A DNA stretch of 58,327 bases from CAZVCJ01 sp964625745 (GTDB lineage Bacteria; Chloroflexota; Anaerolineae; VGOG01): assembly GCA_964625745.1 (NCBI GenBank), contig CAZVCJ010000007.1, positions 1-58,327 of the forward strand, read 5' to 3'. The position numbers and the translations under genes are program-made. Shown piece by piece: positions 1 to 9,606 of the stretch (position 1 is its first letter; each line of letters starts with the position of its first letter). A model generated the notes under the pieces. The model saw only the letters and a list, made by a program, of their open reading frames with translations, ran no database searches and was not told the origin of the DNA.

Positions 1-221
1 ACTACCGCGATTCAATTCAGGTCTACAACTCCGGGTACGATCCGCAGAAGTACGCTCAGCTCAGCCCAGGCATCGTCCTGTTGAGTTACTGCATCCAGCA
101 CGCCATCGAGTTGGGCCGGGCGAAATTCGACTTTCTGCGCGGCGACGAGGAATACAAGCTTCGCTTCGGCGCCCAACCGACAGAGGTTTATCGCTTACTC
201 ATCACGAGGAACGAAAAATGA
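1..221 (+). CDS. C-terminal end of FemAB/CelD-like acyltransferase (partial)
   Basis: The reading frame beginning at base 3 is open to a TGA at 219-221 and runs off the left edge of the window, so only the last 72 residues are visible. The visible part has the pattern YNSGYDP...GIVLLSYCIQHAIELG...FDFLRGDEEYKLRFG, which is the typical end of the GNAT-fold acyltransferases of the CelD/BcsL (FemAB-like, BioF2-type) family often found with exopolysaccharide or glycoconjugate genes. Its stop overlaps the ATG of the following glycosyltransferase (ATGA), so the two are translationally coupled and probably work on the same glycan or small thiol. The substrate cannot be inferred from this fragment. 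Confidence 0.7.
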   Translation, partial: YRDSIQVYNSGYDPQKYAQLSPGIVLLSYCIQHAIELGRAKFDFLRGDEEYKLRFGAQPTEVYRLLITRNEK

Positions 222-1462
222 TCAAACGCATCGCCATGCTGAGTGTCCACACCTGCCCTCTGGCGGCGCTGGGCGGCAAAGAGACCGGCGGTATGAACGT
301 CTATGTGCGAGACCTGAGCCGCGAGCTTGGAAGACGGGACATTTATGTAGACGTCTTCACTCGCCTTCAGAAGCCTGCTTTACCTAAAGTGTCCGAGGCC
401 TTGGGCCAGCGCTGTCGGACGATCCACCTCCCCGCCGGCCCGGAGACACCTTACGACAAGAACCTCGTCTTCGACCACTTGCCCGAGTTTGTGGAGGGGG
501 TAAAGCGCTTCACTCAGGAAGAAGGCATCGCCTACGACCTGATCCACAGCCACTACTGGCTCTCCGGCTGGGTGGCCAGGAAACTGCGAAAGAGCTGGGA
601 CGTGCCCATCATCCAGATGTTCCACACCCTGGGCCGGTTGAAGAACACCGTGGCGCAGAGCGAGGAGGAGATGGAAGTAGCGCGACGCATCGAGGTGGAA
701 ACGGAGATCATGGCCTTCACCGACCGCATCGTGGCCGCTACTACCATGGAGAAGGATCAGATGATCCAGATCTATGGCGCCGACCCGGCCAAGATCGCCG
801 TCATCCCCTGCGGGGTAGATTTGAGCCTCTTTCGCCCCATTCCCATGGACGAGGCCCGGGAGCGGCTCGATATCTGTGAGAGGAAGCACATGGTCCTCTT
901 CGTGGGACGGATCGAGCGCCTGAAAGGGATCGACACCCTGCTGGAGGCCATGGCTATAGTGGTTCAGGATTTCCCCAATTGGAAAGAGGATATCTGTGTT
1001 TGCATCGTGGGAGGAGATACCAGCGAGGATTCAGCAATGGTGGACAAGGAAATGCAACGCCTGCAAAACCTGAGGGCTGAGTTGGGCATCGCCGACCTGG
1101 TCACCTTCCTGGGCGCGCAGGCCCAAGACGCCCTGCCCGATCACTACTCAGCAGCCGACGTGGTGGTCATGCCCTCGTACTATGAATCTTTCGGCATGGT
1201 GGCTTTGGAAGCCATGGCCTGCGGCACGCCCGTCATCGCCTCCCAGGTGGGGGGGCTGTCCTTCACCGTGCAGGACGGCGTCACCGGCTTCCTGGTGCCA
1301 GGCCAGGATCCGCCCGCCCTGGCCGAGAAGATCACTCTCTTGCTCAAAGACCAGGCCCTAAGGGACAGGTTAGGTGCTCAAGGAATCGAATGGGCCGAGC
1401 AGCACAGTTGGGCGAGGATAGCTGACCAGGTCATATCTCTATACTCTGACCTGGTTCCATGA
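218..1462 (+). CDS. GT4 family glycosyltransferase (MshA-like)
   Basis: This 414-residue protein is a retaining GT-B glycosyltransferase. It has the N-terminal acceptor domain signature GGMNVYVRDLSRELG, a central VLFVGRIERLKGIDTLLEA at the start of the nucleotide-sugar domain, and the E-x7-E motif in YYESFGMVALEAMACGTPVIAS. The N-terminal GGKETGGMNVYV pattern is the one seen in MshA (D-inositol-3-phosphate N-acetylglucosaminyltransferase) and in sucrose-phosphate-synthase-like enzymes. The start ATG overlaps the upstream acyltransferase stop. A PIG-L deacetylase lies just downstream in convergent orientation, so a mycothiol- or bacillithiol-like route is imaginable, but the neighbours fit cell-surface glycan synthesis equally well. 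Family assignment is secure; the substrate is not. Confidence 0.85.
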   Translation: MIKRIAMLSVHTCPLAALGGKETGGMNVYVRDLSRELGRRDIYVDVFTRLQKPALPKVSEALGQRCRTIHLPAGPETPYDKNLVFDHLPEFVEGVKRFTQEEGIAYDLIHSHYWLSGWVARKLRKSWDVPIIQMFHTLGRLKNTVAQSEEEMEVARRIEVETEIMAFTDRIVAATTMEKDQMIQIYGADPAKIAVIPCGVDLSLFRPIPMDEARERLDICERKHMVLFVGRIERLKGIDTLLEAMAIVVQDFPNWKEDICVCIVGGDTSEDSAMVDKEMQRLQNLRAELGIADLVTFLGAQAQDALPDHYSAADVVVMPSYYESFGMVALEAMACGTPVIASQVGGLSFTVQDGVTGFLVPGQDPPALAEKITLLLKDQALRDRLGAQGIEWAEQHSWARIADQVISLYSDLVP

Positions 1463-1491
1463 AGAGGCCCGCGAATTCCCAATCCCGAACC

Positions 1492-2196
1492 TCAACGCAG
1501 AATGATGCGCCTGAAAGACTCAGCGTGAGTCATATCCTGCCCCTCCGCTGCCTGCTGATCCCGGGCTCGGACCCTCTCCTCCCAACCGTGACTGCAGCCA
1601 ACCTGACTCTCGTGCTCCTTGAGGGCTGCGATCTTTAGCTCCATGGTGTCACTGATGTCCACCCAGAGGTTTGGCGAGAGGGCTCCTCGGATATAGACCT
1701 CTCGCACTTTGTGAGGCTCTAACCCTTCGGCCAGGAGTTCCGGGAAGATGTAGCGGGTGCAGGCCGAAGGGAAGACGGCATCCAGGGCTGCACTGCCGGC
1801 GGCGCGGTGGTCGGGGTGGTTTAGATAACTGTCGCCGTAGTAGCGGACGGTGGGGTCTGGGCAAACGACGATGTCCGGCCGGTAGCGGCGAATTTCCCGG
1901 GAGAGGTCTCGGCGTAGGGCCAGGGTAGGTTCAAGGGAACCGTCCTCGTAGCCAAGAAAGACGACCCCCTCCACTCCCAGAATCCTGGCCGCTGCCTCTT
2001 GCTCAGCTCTTCGAACGGCGACCAGGTGTTCCGGCCTGACTTTGGGGTCATTACTGCCACGGCTGCCGTCAGTGCAGATCACGTAGATCACGGTTACGCC
2101 TTCCCGGACCCACCTGGCCACCGTGCCGGCCACGGTGAACTCCGCATCGTCGGGGTGAGCCGTGATGACCATCACCCGCTCTGTCACTTCAGTCAA
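1492..2196 (-). CDS. PIG-L family deacetylase
   Basis: This is a zinc-dependent N-acetylglucosaminyl deacetylase-type protein (MshB/BshB/PIG-L fold). The first metal motif AHPDDAEF is close to the N-terminus and the second, LNHPDHRAAG, is mid-protein; between them is the family's VTVIYVICTDGSRGS strand. The frame can be extended to a TTG at 2232 or an ATG at 2211. A TTG at 2196 is preferred because GGGAGG lies about 8 nt upstream, and it gives a protein of about 234 residues, normal for the family. It converges on the glycosyltransferase at 218-1462. Likely substrates are an N-acetylglucosamine-containing small molecule or lipid. The start choice is uncertain. Confidence 0.85.
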   Translation of the reverse strand: MTEVTERVMVITAHPDDAEFTVAGTVARWVREGVTVIYVICTDGSRGSNDPKVRPEHLVAVRRAEQEAAARILGVEGVVFLGYEDGSLEPTLALRRDLSREIRRYRPDIVVCPDPTVRYYGDSYLNHPDHRAAGSAALDAVFPSACTRYIFPELLAEGLEPHKVREVYIRGALSPNLWVDISDTMELKIAALKEHESQVGCSHGWEERVRARDQQAAEGQDMTHAESFRRIILR

Positions 2197-2359
2197 CCCA
2201 GTACCTCCCATTCCTCGCCAGACGGCCAGCAAGCTATCTCCAGCCTCTCGAACCCGCTGTCCGAATCCCAGGTTATCAGCTCTTCCAGAGACAGGCTCGG
2301 AAAGGCTGCGCTCATCACGCCGATTTTCACTGTCATATCCCCCTGCTACTTAAAGAGCC

Positions 2360-2386
2360 AGAATCCACCCATTCCAGGTGGATTCT
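2360..2386 (-). terminator. Hairpin downstream of tRNA-Arg
   Basis: A perfect 10-bp inverted repeat, AGAATCCACC/GGTGGATTCT with a 7-nt loop, lies just past the 3' end of the tRNA on the minus strand and is followed by GGCTCTTT. It is a plausible terminator or processing hairpin. The T-tract is weak, so rho-independent function is tentative. Confidence 0.5.
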
Positions 2387-2404
2387 TTGGCAAGTTGACA
2401 CCCT

Positions 2405-2481
2405 TGGCGCCCCTGGCAGGACTCGAACCTGCAACCTGCTGATTCGAAGTCAGACGCTCTGTCCAATTGAGCTACAGGGGC
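2405..2481 (-). tRNA. tRNA-Arg (anticodon TCG)
   Basis: The minus strand folds as a complete cloverleaf: acceptor stem GCCCCTG paired with CAGGGGC, D-stem GCTC/GAGC, anticodon loop CTTCGAA giving TCG (reads CGA/CGN arginine codons), T-arm with GGTTCGAGTCC, discriminator G and an encoded CCA. The anticodon stem has a T-C mismatch at its first pair (27-43), a small oddity. Two sigma-70-like promoter candidates lie upstream on the same strand. Confidence 0.96.
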
Positions 2482-2492
2482 ACAGTAAGCTG

Positions 2493-2501
2493 ATTTTAGC
2501 A
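2493..2501 (-). promoter_or_regulatory. Extended -10 promoter close to tRNA-Arg
   Basis: On the minus strand TGC-TAAAAT (extended -10) ends 12 nt before the tRNA 5' end, so a transcript would start within a few bases of the mature tRNA. No good -35 is present at 17 bp. Confidence 0.45.
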
Positions 2502-2600
2502 CAAAACGGGAACGCTGCCACCCAATTTTCGCGCGAGATTTGTAACAGGATTACCAGAGCCCTGCCTCTGTAATCCCTTTTCTGTTTGGTGGCCAAGCAT

Positions 2601-2629
2601 AGTATACCACGTTTCTCCTCGTTTGGCAA
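2601..2629 (-). promoter_or_regulatory. Sigma-70 promoter for tRNA-Arg
   Basis: The minus strand reads TTGCCA, a 17-bp spacer, then TATACT. The same promoter block (about 38 bp, very similar including flanks) recurs at 18758-18797 in front of the restriction-modification operon, suggesting that a promoter-bearing element was copied. Confidence 0.65.
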
Positions 2630-2643
2630 CAGCAAAGCCACCG

Positions 2644-2679
2644 CAATGATAGCCCCAGGGTCAGGGAGCGTAATTCTTC
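2644..2679 (-). other. Relic of a KNYAP-type C-terminal tail
   Basis: This 36-bp stretch differs at one position from 11674-11709, the 3' end and downstream sequence of the secreted protein gene at 11691-12422. On the minus strand it spells the codons for KNYAP plus a stop, but the upstream frame is closed by a TGA a few codons earlier, so no gene remains. It looks like the leftover 3' end of a deleted surface-protein gene, or a mobile 3'-end segment. The rest of 2482-2742 holds the tRNA promoters and no gene. Confidence 0.55.
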
Positions 2680-2742
2680 TGTCAAAAGGACAAGTTTACG
2701 ATTTACCTGACGCCCGTGGGGAAGGAGTAGATAATATTGACA

Positions 2743-3732
2743 TCAGTCCCCAATGACATCCCTCCAGGCCGGGAGCCCCCCCACCCCCTCAGCGGCCTTC
2801 ACTGCCCGCACGATGGCGGTAGCCATCACCTCGGCAGCGTAGGCTCCTACAGTGTTGATGTCGGCCTTTTTGCTCCCCGTGGCCAGGGCAAAGATGGTAT
2901 CGCCGTCGAGCATGGTGTGGGCTGGACGGATGGCCCGCGCCAGGCCATCGTCGGCCATGCGAGCCACGACGTTGGTTTCCTCTTTGCTGAGCCGGGCGTT
3001 GGTCGCCACTATTCCAATGACGGTGTTGCCCCGCCCCGCAAAGCGTAGAGCCGCTTTGCCTACCAGGGTCTTCATCACTGCCAGAGTGTCCGCAAAGATT
3101 TCTCCGCCTACCAGCGCCCTGGCCCCCGCCAGTGTCTTCCCGGTGTTGGGATCAATGACGTCGCCAAAGGCGTTGACGGCCACGATTGCTCCGACCAGCA
3201 AGCCCCCGCCCAGGTGGATGCTGGCCGTGCCCAGCCCCGACTTCATGGCCTGGCCCAAACCCAGGATATTGCCCACCGTTGCCCCCGTGCCAGCACCAAC
3301 GTTGCCCTCGGCTACGGGGCCGTCACTGGCCGCCTGACAGGCAGCGTAGCCCATGGCCGCATCAGGGCGCACTTTGGGGTCGCCGAGCGACAGGTCAAAA
3401 AGGACGGCGGCGGGGACGATGGGCACTTTCGCCACTCTGGTGTCGAAGCCGACGCCGCGCTCTTCCAGATAGCGAACCACACCGCTGGCCGCCTCCAGCC
3501 CGAAGGCGCTTCCCCCAGATAGCACCACAGCGTGCGCCCGCTGGACCAGGTGCATGGGATAGAGGGCGTCCGTCTCCCGTGTGCCCGGCGCCCCTCCCCT
3601 CTGATCCACCCCGCCGACCGCTCCGTCCTCGCATAGAACCACAGTGCAGCCGGTCAGGGCCTCAAGGTCGGTGGCGTGCCCTACCCTGATCCCAGGCACG
3701 TCGGTGATGGCGTTGTGAAGCGTTCTTTTCAT
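2743..3732 (-). CDS. P1 family (DmpA/NylC-type) peptidase
   Basis: This 329-residue protein belongs to the peptidase S58/DmpA superfamily of self-processing N-terminal nucleophile hydrolases. Seen are the N-terminal NAITDVPGIRVGHATD, the Gly-rich SGGSAFGLEAASGV motif, GNVGAGTGATVG, and the cleavage site GRGN-T (Asn236-Thr237) followed by VIGIVATNARL. A Thr after Asn resembles NylC (cleaves Asn-Thr) rather than DmpA (Gly-Ser), so autocleavage would give a chain of about 236 residues and a Thr-headed chain of about 93. It has a good GAGGTGG ribosome site and lies 24 bp after coaBC as the probable last gene of the CoA/ECF operon. The substrate is unknown; a role in amide (beta-alanyl or pantoyl-type) hydrolysis is only inferred from context. 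Confidence 0.88.
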   Translation of the reverse strand: MKRTLHNAITDVPGIRVGHATDLEALTGCTVVLCEDGAVGGVDQRGGAPGTRETDALYPMHLVQRAHAVVLSGGSAFGLEAASGVVRYLEERGVGFDTRVAKVPIVPAAVLFDLSLGDPKVRPDAAMGYAACQAASDGPVAEGNVGAGTGATVGNILGLGQAMKSGLGTASIHLGGGLLVGAIVAVNAFGDVIDPNTGKTLAGARALVGGEIFADTLAVMKTLVGKAALRFAGRGNTVIGIVATNARLSKEETNVVARMADDGLARAIRPAHTMLDGDTIFALATGSKKADINTVGAYAAEVMATAIVRAVKAAEGVGGLPAWRDVIGD

Positions 3733-3756
3733 GGTTATCCCACCTCTTTCTGGATT

Positions 3757-4965
<1,209 letters not shown>

Positions 4966-5004
4966 CCTCCCTCCATTCCCTTTTGATAGGATCACCTGAG
5001 CACC

Positions 5005-5059
5005 CTGAGCCCGTCGAAGGGTGCGGCTTTGCAGGACCCGCATCCTTCGACAGGCTCAG
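5005..5059. repeat. Imperfect palindrome of the CTTCGACAGGCTCAG family
   Basis: The arms CTGAGCCCGTCGAAGG and CCTTCGACAGGCTCAG enclose about 23 bp. Single or double copies of the same word recur inside the smc, Res and pyk coding regions of this window (see findings). It forms a hairpin between coaX and coaBC. Confidence 0.75.
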
Positions 5060-5095
5060 AATGCTGGTCATAACATCCGAAGTGAGTGATCGCCC

Positions 5096-5860
5096 TCATT
5101 CGTTCATCTCGTAGATCAGCCGCAGCCCTTGGAGGGTGATCCACGGATCCACGAACTGGATGACGTCGGTCTCCTGGGCGATGATCTCGGCCAAACCGCC
5201 AGTGGCGATGACTTTCATGTCGGGGCCCAGCTCCTGACGGAAACGGGCCACCATGCCTTCTACCAGACCCACGTAGCCAAACAGAACGCCCGATTGAATG
5301 GCCTGCACGGTGTTGGAACCGATGGCTTTGGGCGGGCGCGTCAAGTCAATGTGCGGCAGTTTGGCGGTGCGGGCGAAGAGGGCCTCCATGGCGATGACGA
5401 TGCCCGGCGCGATGGCTCCACCCAGATAGTCTCCCTTTGATGAGACGGCGTCGAAGGTAGTAGCCGTGCCGAAGTCCACCACACATGCCGGCCCACCATA
5501 CAACTGATGAGTGGCTACGGCGTTGGCTACTCGATCAGCCCCCACATCGCGAGGGTTGTCGTAACGAACGCGCACCCCGGTACGCACCCCGGCGTCCAAT
5601 ACCAACGGATTGCAGCCAAAGTAATTCTCGCTCAGGCTGACGAAGGTTCCCGTCAAAGGCGGCACCACGCTGGCGATGGCGATGCCGTCTACGTCGCCGA
5701 CGCCGTAGCCCCTGTGACTGAACAGCTCGATCAGAAGAATAGCGTACTCGTCGGCCAGGCGCTGGTGGTCGGTGGCGATCCGCCAATGGGCCGCCAGCTC
5801 CTCCCCTCGGTAGAGACCCAGCACGATGTTGGTGTTGCCAATATCAATGCAGAACAACAT
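5096..5860 (-). CDS. coaX: Type III pantothenate kinase
   Basis: CoaX phosphorylates pantothenate, the first step of CoA synthesis. It is an ASKHA-fold enzyme needing a monovalent cation. Visible motifs are the phosphate-1 loop DIGNTNIVLGLY at residues 6-17, VGADRVANAVA, the phosphate-2 motif VVDFGTATTFDAVS, and GGAIAPGI. Its length of 254 residues is normal. The start at 5860 has AAAGGAGG about 7 nt upstream. It is placed directly between the ECF S component and coaBC, which makes the operon a pantothenate-uptake-to-phosphopantetheine unit. Confidence 0.96.
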   Translation of the reverse strand: MLFCIDIGNTNIVLGLYRGEELAAHWRIATDHQRLADEYAILLIELFSHRGYGVGDVDGIAIASVVPPLTGTFVSLSENYFGCNPLVLDAGVRTGVRVRYDNPRDVGADRVANAVATHQLYGGPACVVDFGTATTFDAVSSKGDYLGGAIAPGIVIAMEALFARTAKLPHIDLTRPPKAIGSNTVQAIQSGVLFGYVGLVEGMVARFRQELGPDMKVIATGGLAEIIAQETDVIQFVDPWITLQGLRLIYEMNE

Positions 5861-5881
5861 GACATGACCTCCTTTGGCCCG

Positions 5882-6616
5882 TCACAGCCGCGAGCCCTGG
5901 CGGCCGGTCTCGATCTGCTTCCAGGCCAGCACCACGGCGGTGGTGATCAGCACCGCGACGACGATCTCCGGGACGCCGTTGGTAACACCCACCCCCAGCA
6001 ACACGCTCCAGGGCACGGGCGGGGTGACTACCCCCCACTGGCTCAACAGTCCGATGGCGCTGAGCACCAAGACGGTGTTGGTCAGCGTGCCCACGATAGC
6101 AGCCACAGCCAGCGCAGTGACCTCTGCCTCTTGCCGGAAAGTCTGATAGATGAAGGCAGCGATGACGCCCAGTACGATCCCCCCGATGAGCAGAGCCAAC
6201 GGCACGTCTTCCTGGGAGATCTGAAAGCAGAACGCCCCAGCCAGACCTAGCATCGTGCCTGAGAGGATCAGCCCCCAGGGCACGCTGGCGCGGCGAAAAG
6301 CCGTGTAACTCGCCCAGGCCGTCAGGCCAATGAACAGCCGTGGCAGGATGGAGATGAGGGGGTTTTGGAAATAGAGGTCCCCCGGACCAGTGGGGGCGAC
6401 GAAAGCCCAGACCAGACTGAAGATGCCGAACAGCGCCCCGATGATGGTGCCCACTACAGGGCCCTCCAGCACCGCGCCGATGATGACCGGCACGTGCATA
6501 ATGGTGATGGCCGTGCCCAGGACGAAGGGAATGAACCCCAGGCGGGTCGCTCCCAGGAACACGACGATGGCGCTCATCACCCCAGCGACGACGATCTGAC
6601 GGATTGTGAGTTTCAT
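5882..6616 (-). CDS. ECF transporter S component, probably pantothenate-specific
   Basis: This 244-residue integral membrane protein has about six hydrophobic segments. Its N-terminal half contains TRLGFIPFVLGTAITIMHVPVI followed by GAVLEGPVVGTIIGALFG, a pattern typical of ECF S components of the folate/pantothenate group (PanT-like). It would bind the vitamin in the membrane and dock with EcfT and the two EcfA ATPases encoded just upstream. It has a clear AGGAGG site and coaX begins 21 bp downstream, so pantothenate is the likely substrate. That specificity is an inference from context; the protein is somewhat longer than usual and carries an extra C-terminal hydrophobic region. Confidence 0.82.
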   Translation of the reverse strand: MKLTIRQIVVAGVMSAIVVFLGATRLGFIPFVLGTAITIMHVPVIIGAVLEGPVVGTIIGALFGIFSLVWAFVAPTGPGDLYFQNPLISILPRLFIGLTAWASYTAFRRASVPWGLILSGTMLGLAGAFCFQISQEDVPLALLIGGIVLGVIAAFIYQTFRQEAEVTALAVAAIVGTLTNTVLVLSAIGLLSQWGVVTPPVPWSVLLGVGVTNGVPEIVVAVLITTAVVLAWKQIETGRQGSRL

Positions 6617-6700
6617 TTGCTAAACCTCCTGTTTGTTTTGAGATGGGTGTAATCGCCCCTGCCTCCCAACTGGCGCCACGATGGTGCTCGGCCCCGGATC

Positions 6701-6802
6701 TGTCATTCTGAGCGACCGAAGGGAGCGAAGAATCTCGTTTCCGGCCCGCGATTCGTGGTTGTTGCAACGAGATTCTTCGTCGCTTCGCTCCTCAGAATGA
6801 CA
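6701..6802. repeat. Long REP-like palindrome (GTCATTCTGAG... family)
   Basis: Arms of about 38 bp, starting TGTCATTCTGAGCGACCGAA and ending in the reverse complement, enclose about 25 bp. A half copy lies at 10050-10083 beyond the leader region. The 314-bp space 6617-6930 contains this palindrome and a smaller inverted repeat near 6840-6925, and no gene. It sits inside the operon between ecfT and the S component, so it may act as an mRNA hairpin that sets relative expression. Confidence 0.8.
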
Positions 6803-6930
6803 ATACTCCTCTTTGGGAGATGAGAACAACTGCACTCATCTCTTTTGGGTGTGTTTCAAATGAGTTGGACAAGACTTCGGAAGTCTAACCTCAACCGAAA
6901 TGAAACGCACCCATCTCTTTTGGTAATGAG

Positions 6931-7773
6931 TCAAAACGCGAAGTTGGCTACGAACAAAATCGCCACAAAGGCCACGACCAATCCCAGGGCAACGAAGTCA
7001 ATGGGTTTGGCTCGCAGTCGAATCAGGTGAGTCCGCCCCCTTCCGCCCAGGTAGCAGCGGGCTTCCATGGCCTGGATCAGGTCTTCGGCGCGGCGCAGGC
7101 TGGTCACGAAGAGCGGGATCAGCAAAGGGAACGTGCGGCGAGCTCGCTGCACGAAGTTCCAGCGGCCTCCACCGAAGTCGGCTCCCCGCGAAGCCTGGGC
7201 CTTGATGATGCGTTCCATCTCCTGGGCCAGGAGGGGCAGGAAGCGCAGGGTCAGGGTGAGCACCAGGGCCAGTTCGTGGGCAGGCATCCCGACTCGCTGG
7301 AGAGGGCGCAGCAGTCGCTCGGTGCCGTGGCTCAGCTCGGTGACAGTGGTGCAGTAAGTTAGCCCGCTGACCAGCAGAATCAGCGCCATCAGGCGTCCCA
7401 GCAAGATCACCAACAGGTACAGGCTGGCACCCGTGACCATCAGTGGGCCCCATTGCCAAAGAGCGTTGCTCTGAGCAGCAGATTGGGCATGGGGGTAGAG
7501 GAGGAGTTGCAACAGGGCCACCATGACGAAGAAGGGCCACGCTGACCACAGTCCCCGCAGGGCATGGAGCAGCGGAATCCGCGCCAGAGCCAGCACGCTT
7601 AGGACAGCGATCAGAGCCAGGGCCAGGCTGACGCCACTGCTGCTGAACATCACCGCTGCCAAGAGCAGCGCGCCTCCCACGAGTTTTACCCTCGGGTCCA
7701 GGCGGTGAATGGGTGAATTGGTCGGCAAGTACTGACCGATGGTGATGTTACGCGAAAACTCGAATTCAGACAT
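6931..7773 (-). CDS. ecfT: Energy-coupling factor transporter transmembrane protein EcfT
   Basis: This is the membrane coupling subunit of an ECF-type vitamin ABC transporter. It begins with the typical IGQYLPTNSPIHRLDPRVKL stretch, has several hydrophobic helices (for example LLVILLGRLMALILLVSG), and carries both Ala-Arg coupling motifs near the C-terminal half (KAQASRGADFG and MEARCYLGG) that contact the ATPases. The ATG at 7773 is preferred over a GTG at 7812 because the intervening codons come from a small palindrome. Neither start has a good Shine-Dalgarno sequence, so coupling to the upstream ecfA is possible. Confidence 0.93.
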   Translation of the reverse strand: MSEFEFSRNITIGQYLPTNSPIHRLDPRVKLVGGALLLAAVMFSSSGVSLALALIAVLSVLALARIPLLHALRGLWSAWPFFVMVALLQLLLYPHAQSAAQSNALWQWGPLMVTGASLYLLVILLGRLMALILLVSGLTYCTTVTELSHGTERLLRPLQRVGMPAHELALVLTLTLRFLPLLAQEMERIIKAQASRGADFGGGRWNFVQRARRTFPLLIPLFVTSLRRAEDLIQAMEARCYLGGRGRTHLIRLRAKPIDFVALGLVVAFVAILFVANFAF

Positions 7774-7786
7774 ATCATGTCGGAGT

Positions 7787-7856
7787 CCCGAACTTGTTCG
7801 GGGTGTTTCCACAATGGCGTCAGTTTGCAGACGAGAAGACTCCCAACAAGTTGGGA
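7787..7856. repeat. Two short perfect palindromes between ecfA and ecfT
   Basis: CCCGAAC-TT-GTTCGGG (7787-7802) and TCCCAAC-AA-GTTGGGA (7841-7856) lie in the gap between the second ecfA and ecfT. They are word-related (AAC/GTT with G/C flanks) and would form two stable hairpins in the operon mRNA. Confidence 0.6.
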
Positions 7857-7860
7857 AGTC

Positions 7861-8742
7861 CTACCGGCTATTCAACAAGGTCTCAATCTCCGCCGCCGCC
7901 TCGGCGATGGTGATTGCATCGGCACGCACTGGCAAACCCCGGAACCGCAAAGCGTGCATCACCGAGACGGCCAGCGGTGTCTCCAGCCCATACCCGGCCA
8001 ACACTTCGGACCGAGAGAAGACTTTGCGTGGATTCCCGTTCAGCACCGCGCGTCCCTCAACCAGCACGTACAGGCGGTTGGCAAGCTGGGCCAGGTCTTC
8101 CATGTTGTGGGATGCCAGGACGATGGTGCCCTCTTGTTCCTCACGCCAGCGAATCAGCCATGCCAGCAGGTCTTTTCGCCCTCTTGGATCCAAACCAGCC
8201 GTCGGCTCGTCGAGCACCAGGACTTCTGGCTTCAAGGCCAACACGCCCGCCAGGGCCAGCCGCCGGCGCTCCCCCTCGCTGAGCGACAGGGTCAGCCGGT
8301 CCTGGAACGCTTCGAAATCCAGGCCAACCGCTTCCATTGCCCAGCACACCCGCTCTCTTATCTCGCTCCGTGACAACCCCAGGTTGCGAGGGCCGAAAGC
8401 CACGTCGTCCCCGGCGTAGCGCTCGAACAGTTGGTCCTCAGGATTCTGGAACACCAGCCCCACCCGGCGGCGGATGGTGCGCAGGTCGGCGCGGGGGTCG
8501 CCGGTGTCGTGGCCGTCAATCCGCACCTGGCCTGACTGAGGGCGCAGCAGGCCGTTGAGATGCTGAAGCAGGGTGGATTTCCCGGATCCCGTCGGGCCAA
8601 TCAGCCCCACCGTCTCCCCGCGTTCGACCGTCAGGTCCACACCCCGCAGGGCCACGGCCTCGTGCGGCGTGCCTCGTGAGTAGGTGTAGTGCAGATTACG
8701 CACCTTGATCAGCGGTCCAGGCCCATTCGCCGATTCGCTCAT
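7861..8742 (-). CDS. ecfA2: ECF transporter ATP-binding protein (second ATPase)
   Basis: This 293-residue ABC ATPase has Walker A GPTGSGKSTLL, a Q-loop in VFQNPEDQLFE (the QNPEDQ form characteristic of ECF/Cbi ATPases), signature LSEGERRRLALAG, Walker B VLVLDEPTAGLDP and the switch His in LASHNMEDLA. It pairs with the upstream EcfA; the genes overlap by four bases (ATGA). With EcfT it powers S components, not only the adjacent one: the QueT-like S component at 20590-21090 has no ATPase of its own nearby and may share this module. Confidence 0.95.
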   Translation of the reverse strand: MSESANGPGPLIKVRNLHYTYSRGTPHEAVALRGVDLTVERGETVGLIGPTGSGKSTLLQHLNGLLRPQSGQVRIDGHDTGDPRADLRTIRRRVGLVFQNPEDQLFERYAGDDVAFGPRNLGLSRSEIRERVCWAMEAVGLDFEAFQDRLTLSLSEGERRRLALAGVLALKPEVLVLDEPTAGLDPRGRKDLLAWLIRWREEQEGTIVLASHNMEDLAQLANRLYVLVEGRAVLNGNPRKVFSRSEVLAGYGLETPLAVSVMHALRFRGLPVRADAITIAEAAAEIETLLNSR

Positions 8743-9584
8743 TCGCCTACTCGCTCCCAGACCGCCTCCACCAGCTCCGGCACGGTCAGTAGATCGGAGG
8801 GGAAGCCGGGCAGGCGTGTACTCAAAGTCAAAGCCAACTCTGTGGCCGGAGGCACGTCCAACTGCAGAATCTGCAGCGCTTCCACCTGGCGGAACACCTG
8901 GCGCGGCGGGCCTTCCAGGGCGATGCGCCCTTTATCCAGCACCAGCACCCGGTCGGCCTCAACTGCTTCCGACATGAACTGGGTGATGGCTACGATGGTC
9001 ACTCCTTCTCCTCGCAGGTGACGCAAGATGGCCAACACCTTCGCCCGTCCCGCGGGATCCAGCAGGGCGGTGGCTTCGTCCAGCACCAGGCAGCGGGGTC
9101 GCATGGCCAGGGCTCCGGCAATGGCCAGACGTTGCTTCTGACCGGCCGAGAGCAGGTGGGGGGCGCGTTGGCGAAGGGGTAGGAGGTCAACCAGGCCCAG
9201 TGCCCAAGTCACTCGCTTCTCTAGCTCCTCCTCTGCCACGCCCAGGTTCTCCGGCCCGAAGGCCACGTCCTCCTCGACCACGGTGGCTACGATTTGATTG
9301 TCGGGCACCTGGAAAACCATGCCCACGGTGCTGCGGATGTGGTGAGTGTGGGCTGGCTCCTTCGTGTTCCAGCCCGCCACCCACACCTCGCCCTGGGTCG
9401 GCAACAGGAGAGCGTTCAAGTGTTTGGCCAGGGTAGACTTGCCCGACCCGTTGTGGCCAACAATGGCCAGGTACTCCCCTTGCTCTATCGTCAAGTTGAT
9501 GTCTCTGAGAGCCATGATCGGCCGTTCTGATTGAGGATTATAGGCAAAGGTTAGATTCTCTATCCGAATCAGGGGATCCTGCAT
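8739..9584 (-). CDS. ecfA1: ECF transporter ATP-binding protein (first ATPase)
   Basis: First gene of the CoA/ECF operon, 281 residues. Motifs are Walker A GHNGSGKSTLAKHLN, Q-loop VFQVPDNQIV, signature LSAGQKQRLAIAG and Walker B CLVLDEATALLDP. The terminal His position of the switch loop is replaced by ITQFMSEA in the usual AITH region (Gln where His is expected), which would leave the second ATPase of the heterodimer with the canonical switch. The start ATG at 9584 is 96 nt downstream of a terminator-like hairpin that closes a leader RNA (see 9680-9840). Confidence 0.94.
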   Translation of the reverse strand: MQDPLIRIENLTFAYNPQSERPIMALRDINLTIEQGEYLAIVGHNGSGKSTLAKHLNALLLPTQGEVWVAGWNTKEPAHTHHIRSTVGMVFQVPDNQIVATVVEEDVAFGPENLGVAEEELEKRVTWALGLVDLLPLRQRAPHLLSAGQKQRLAIAGALAMRPRCLVLDEATALLDPAGRAKVLAILRHLRGEGVTIVAITQFMSEAVEADRVLVLDKGRIALEGPPRQVFRQVEALQILQLDVPPATELALTLSTRLPGFPSDLLTVPELVEAVWERVGE

Positions 9585-9606
9585 CCGGGGTAGACTCCAG
9601 AGAACG

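Noticed and set aside
218..2196. A mycothiol biosynthesis locus (MshA plus MshB)
   Set aside because: The glycosyltransferase and PIG-L deacetylase fit by family, but no MshC or MshD is present and the acyltransferase is of CelD type; kept only as a possibility.
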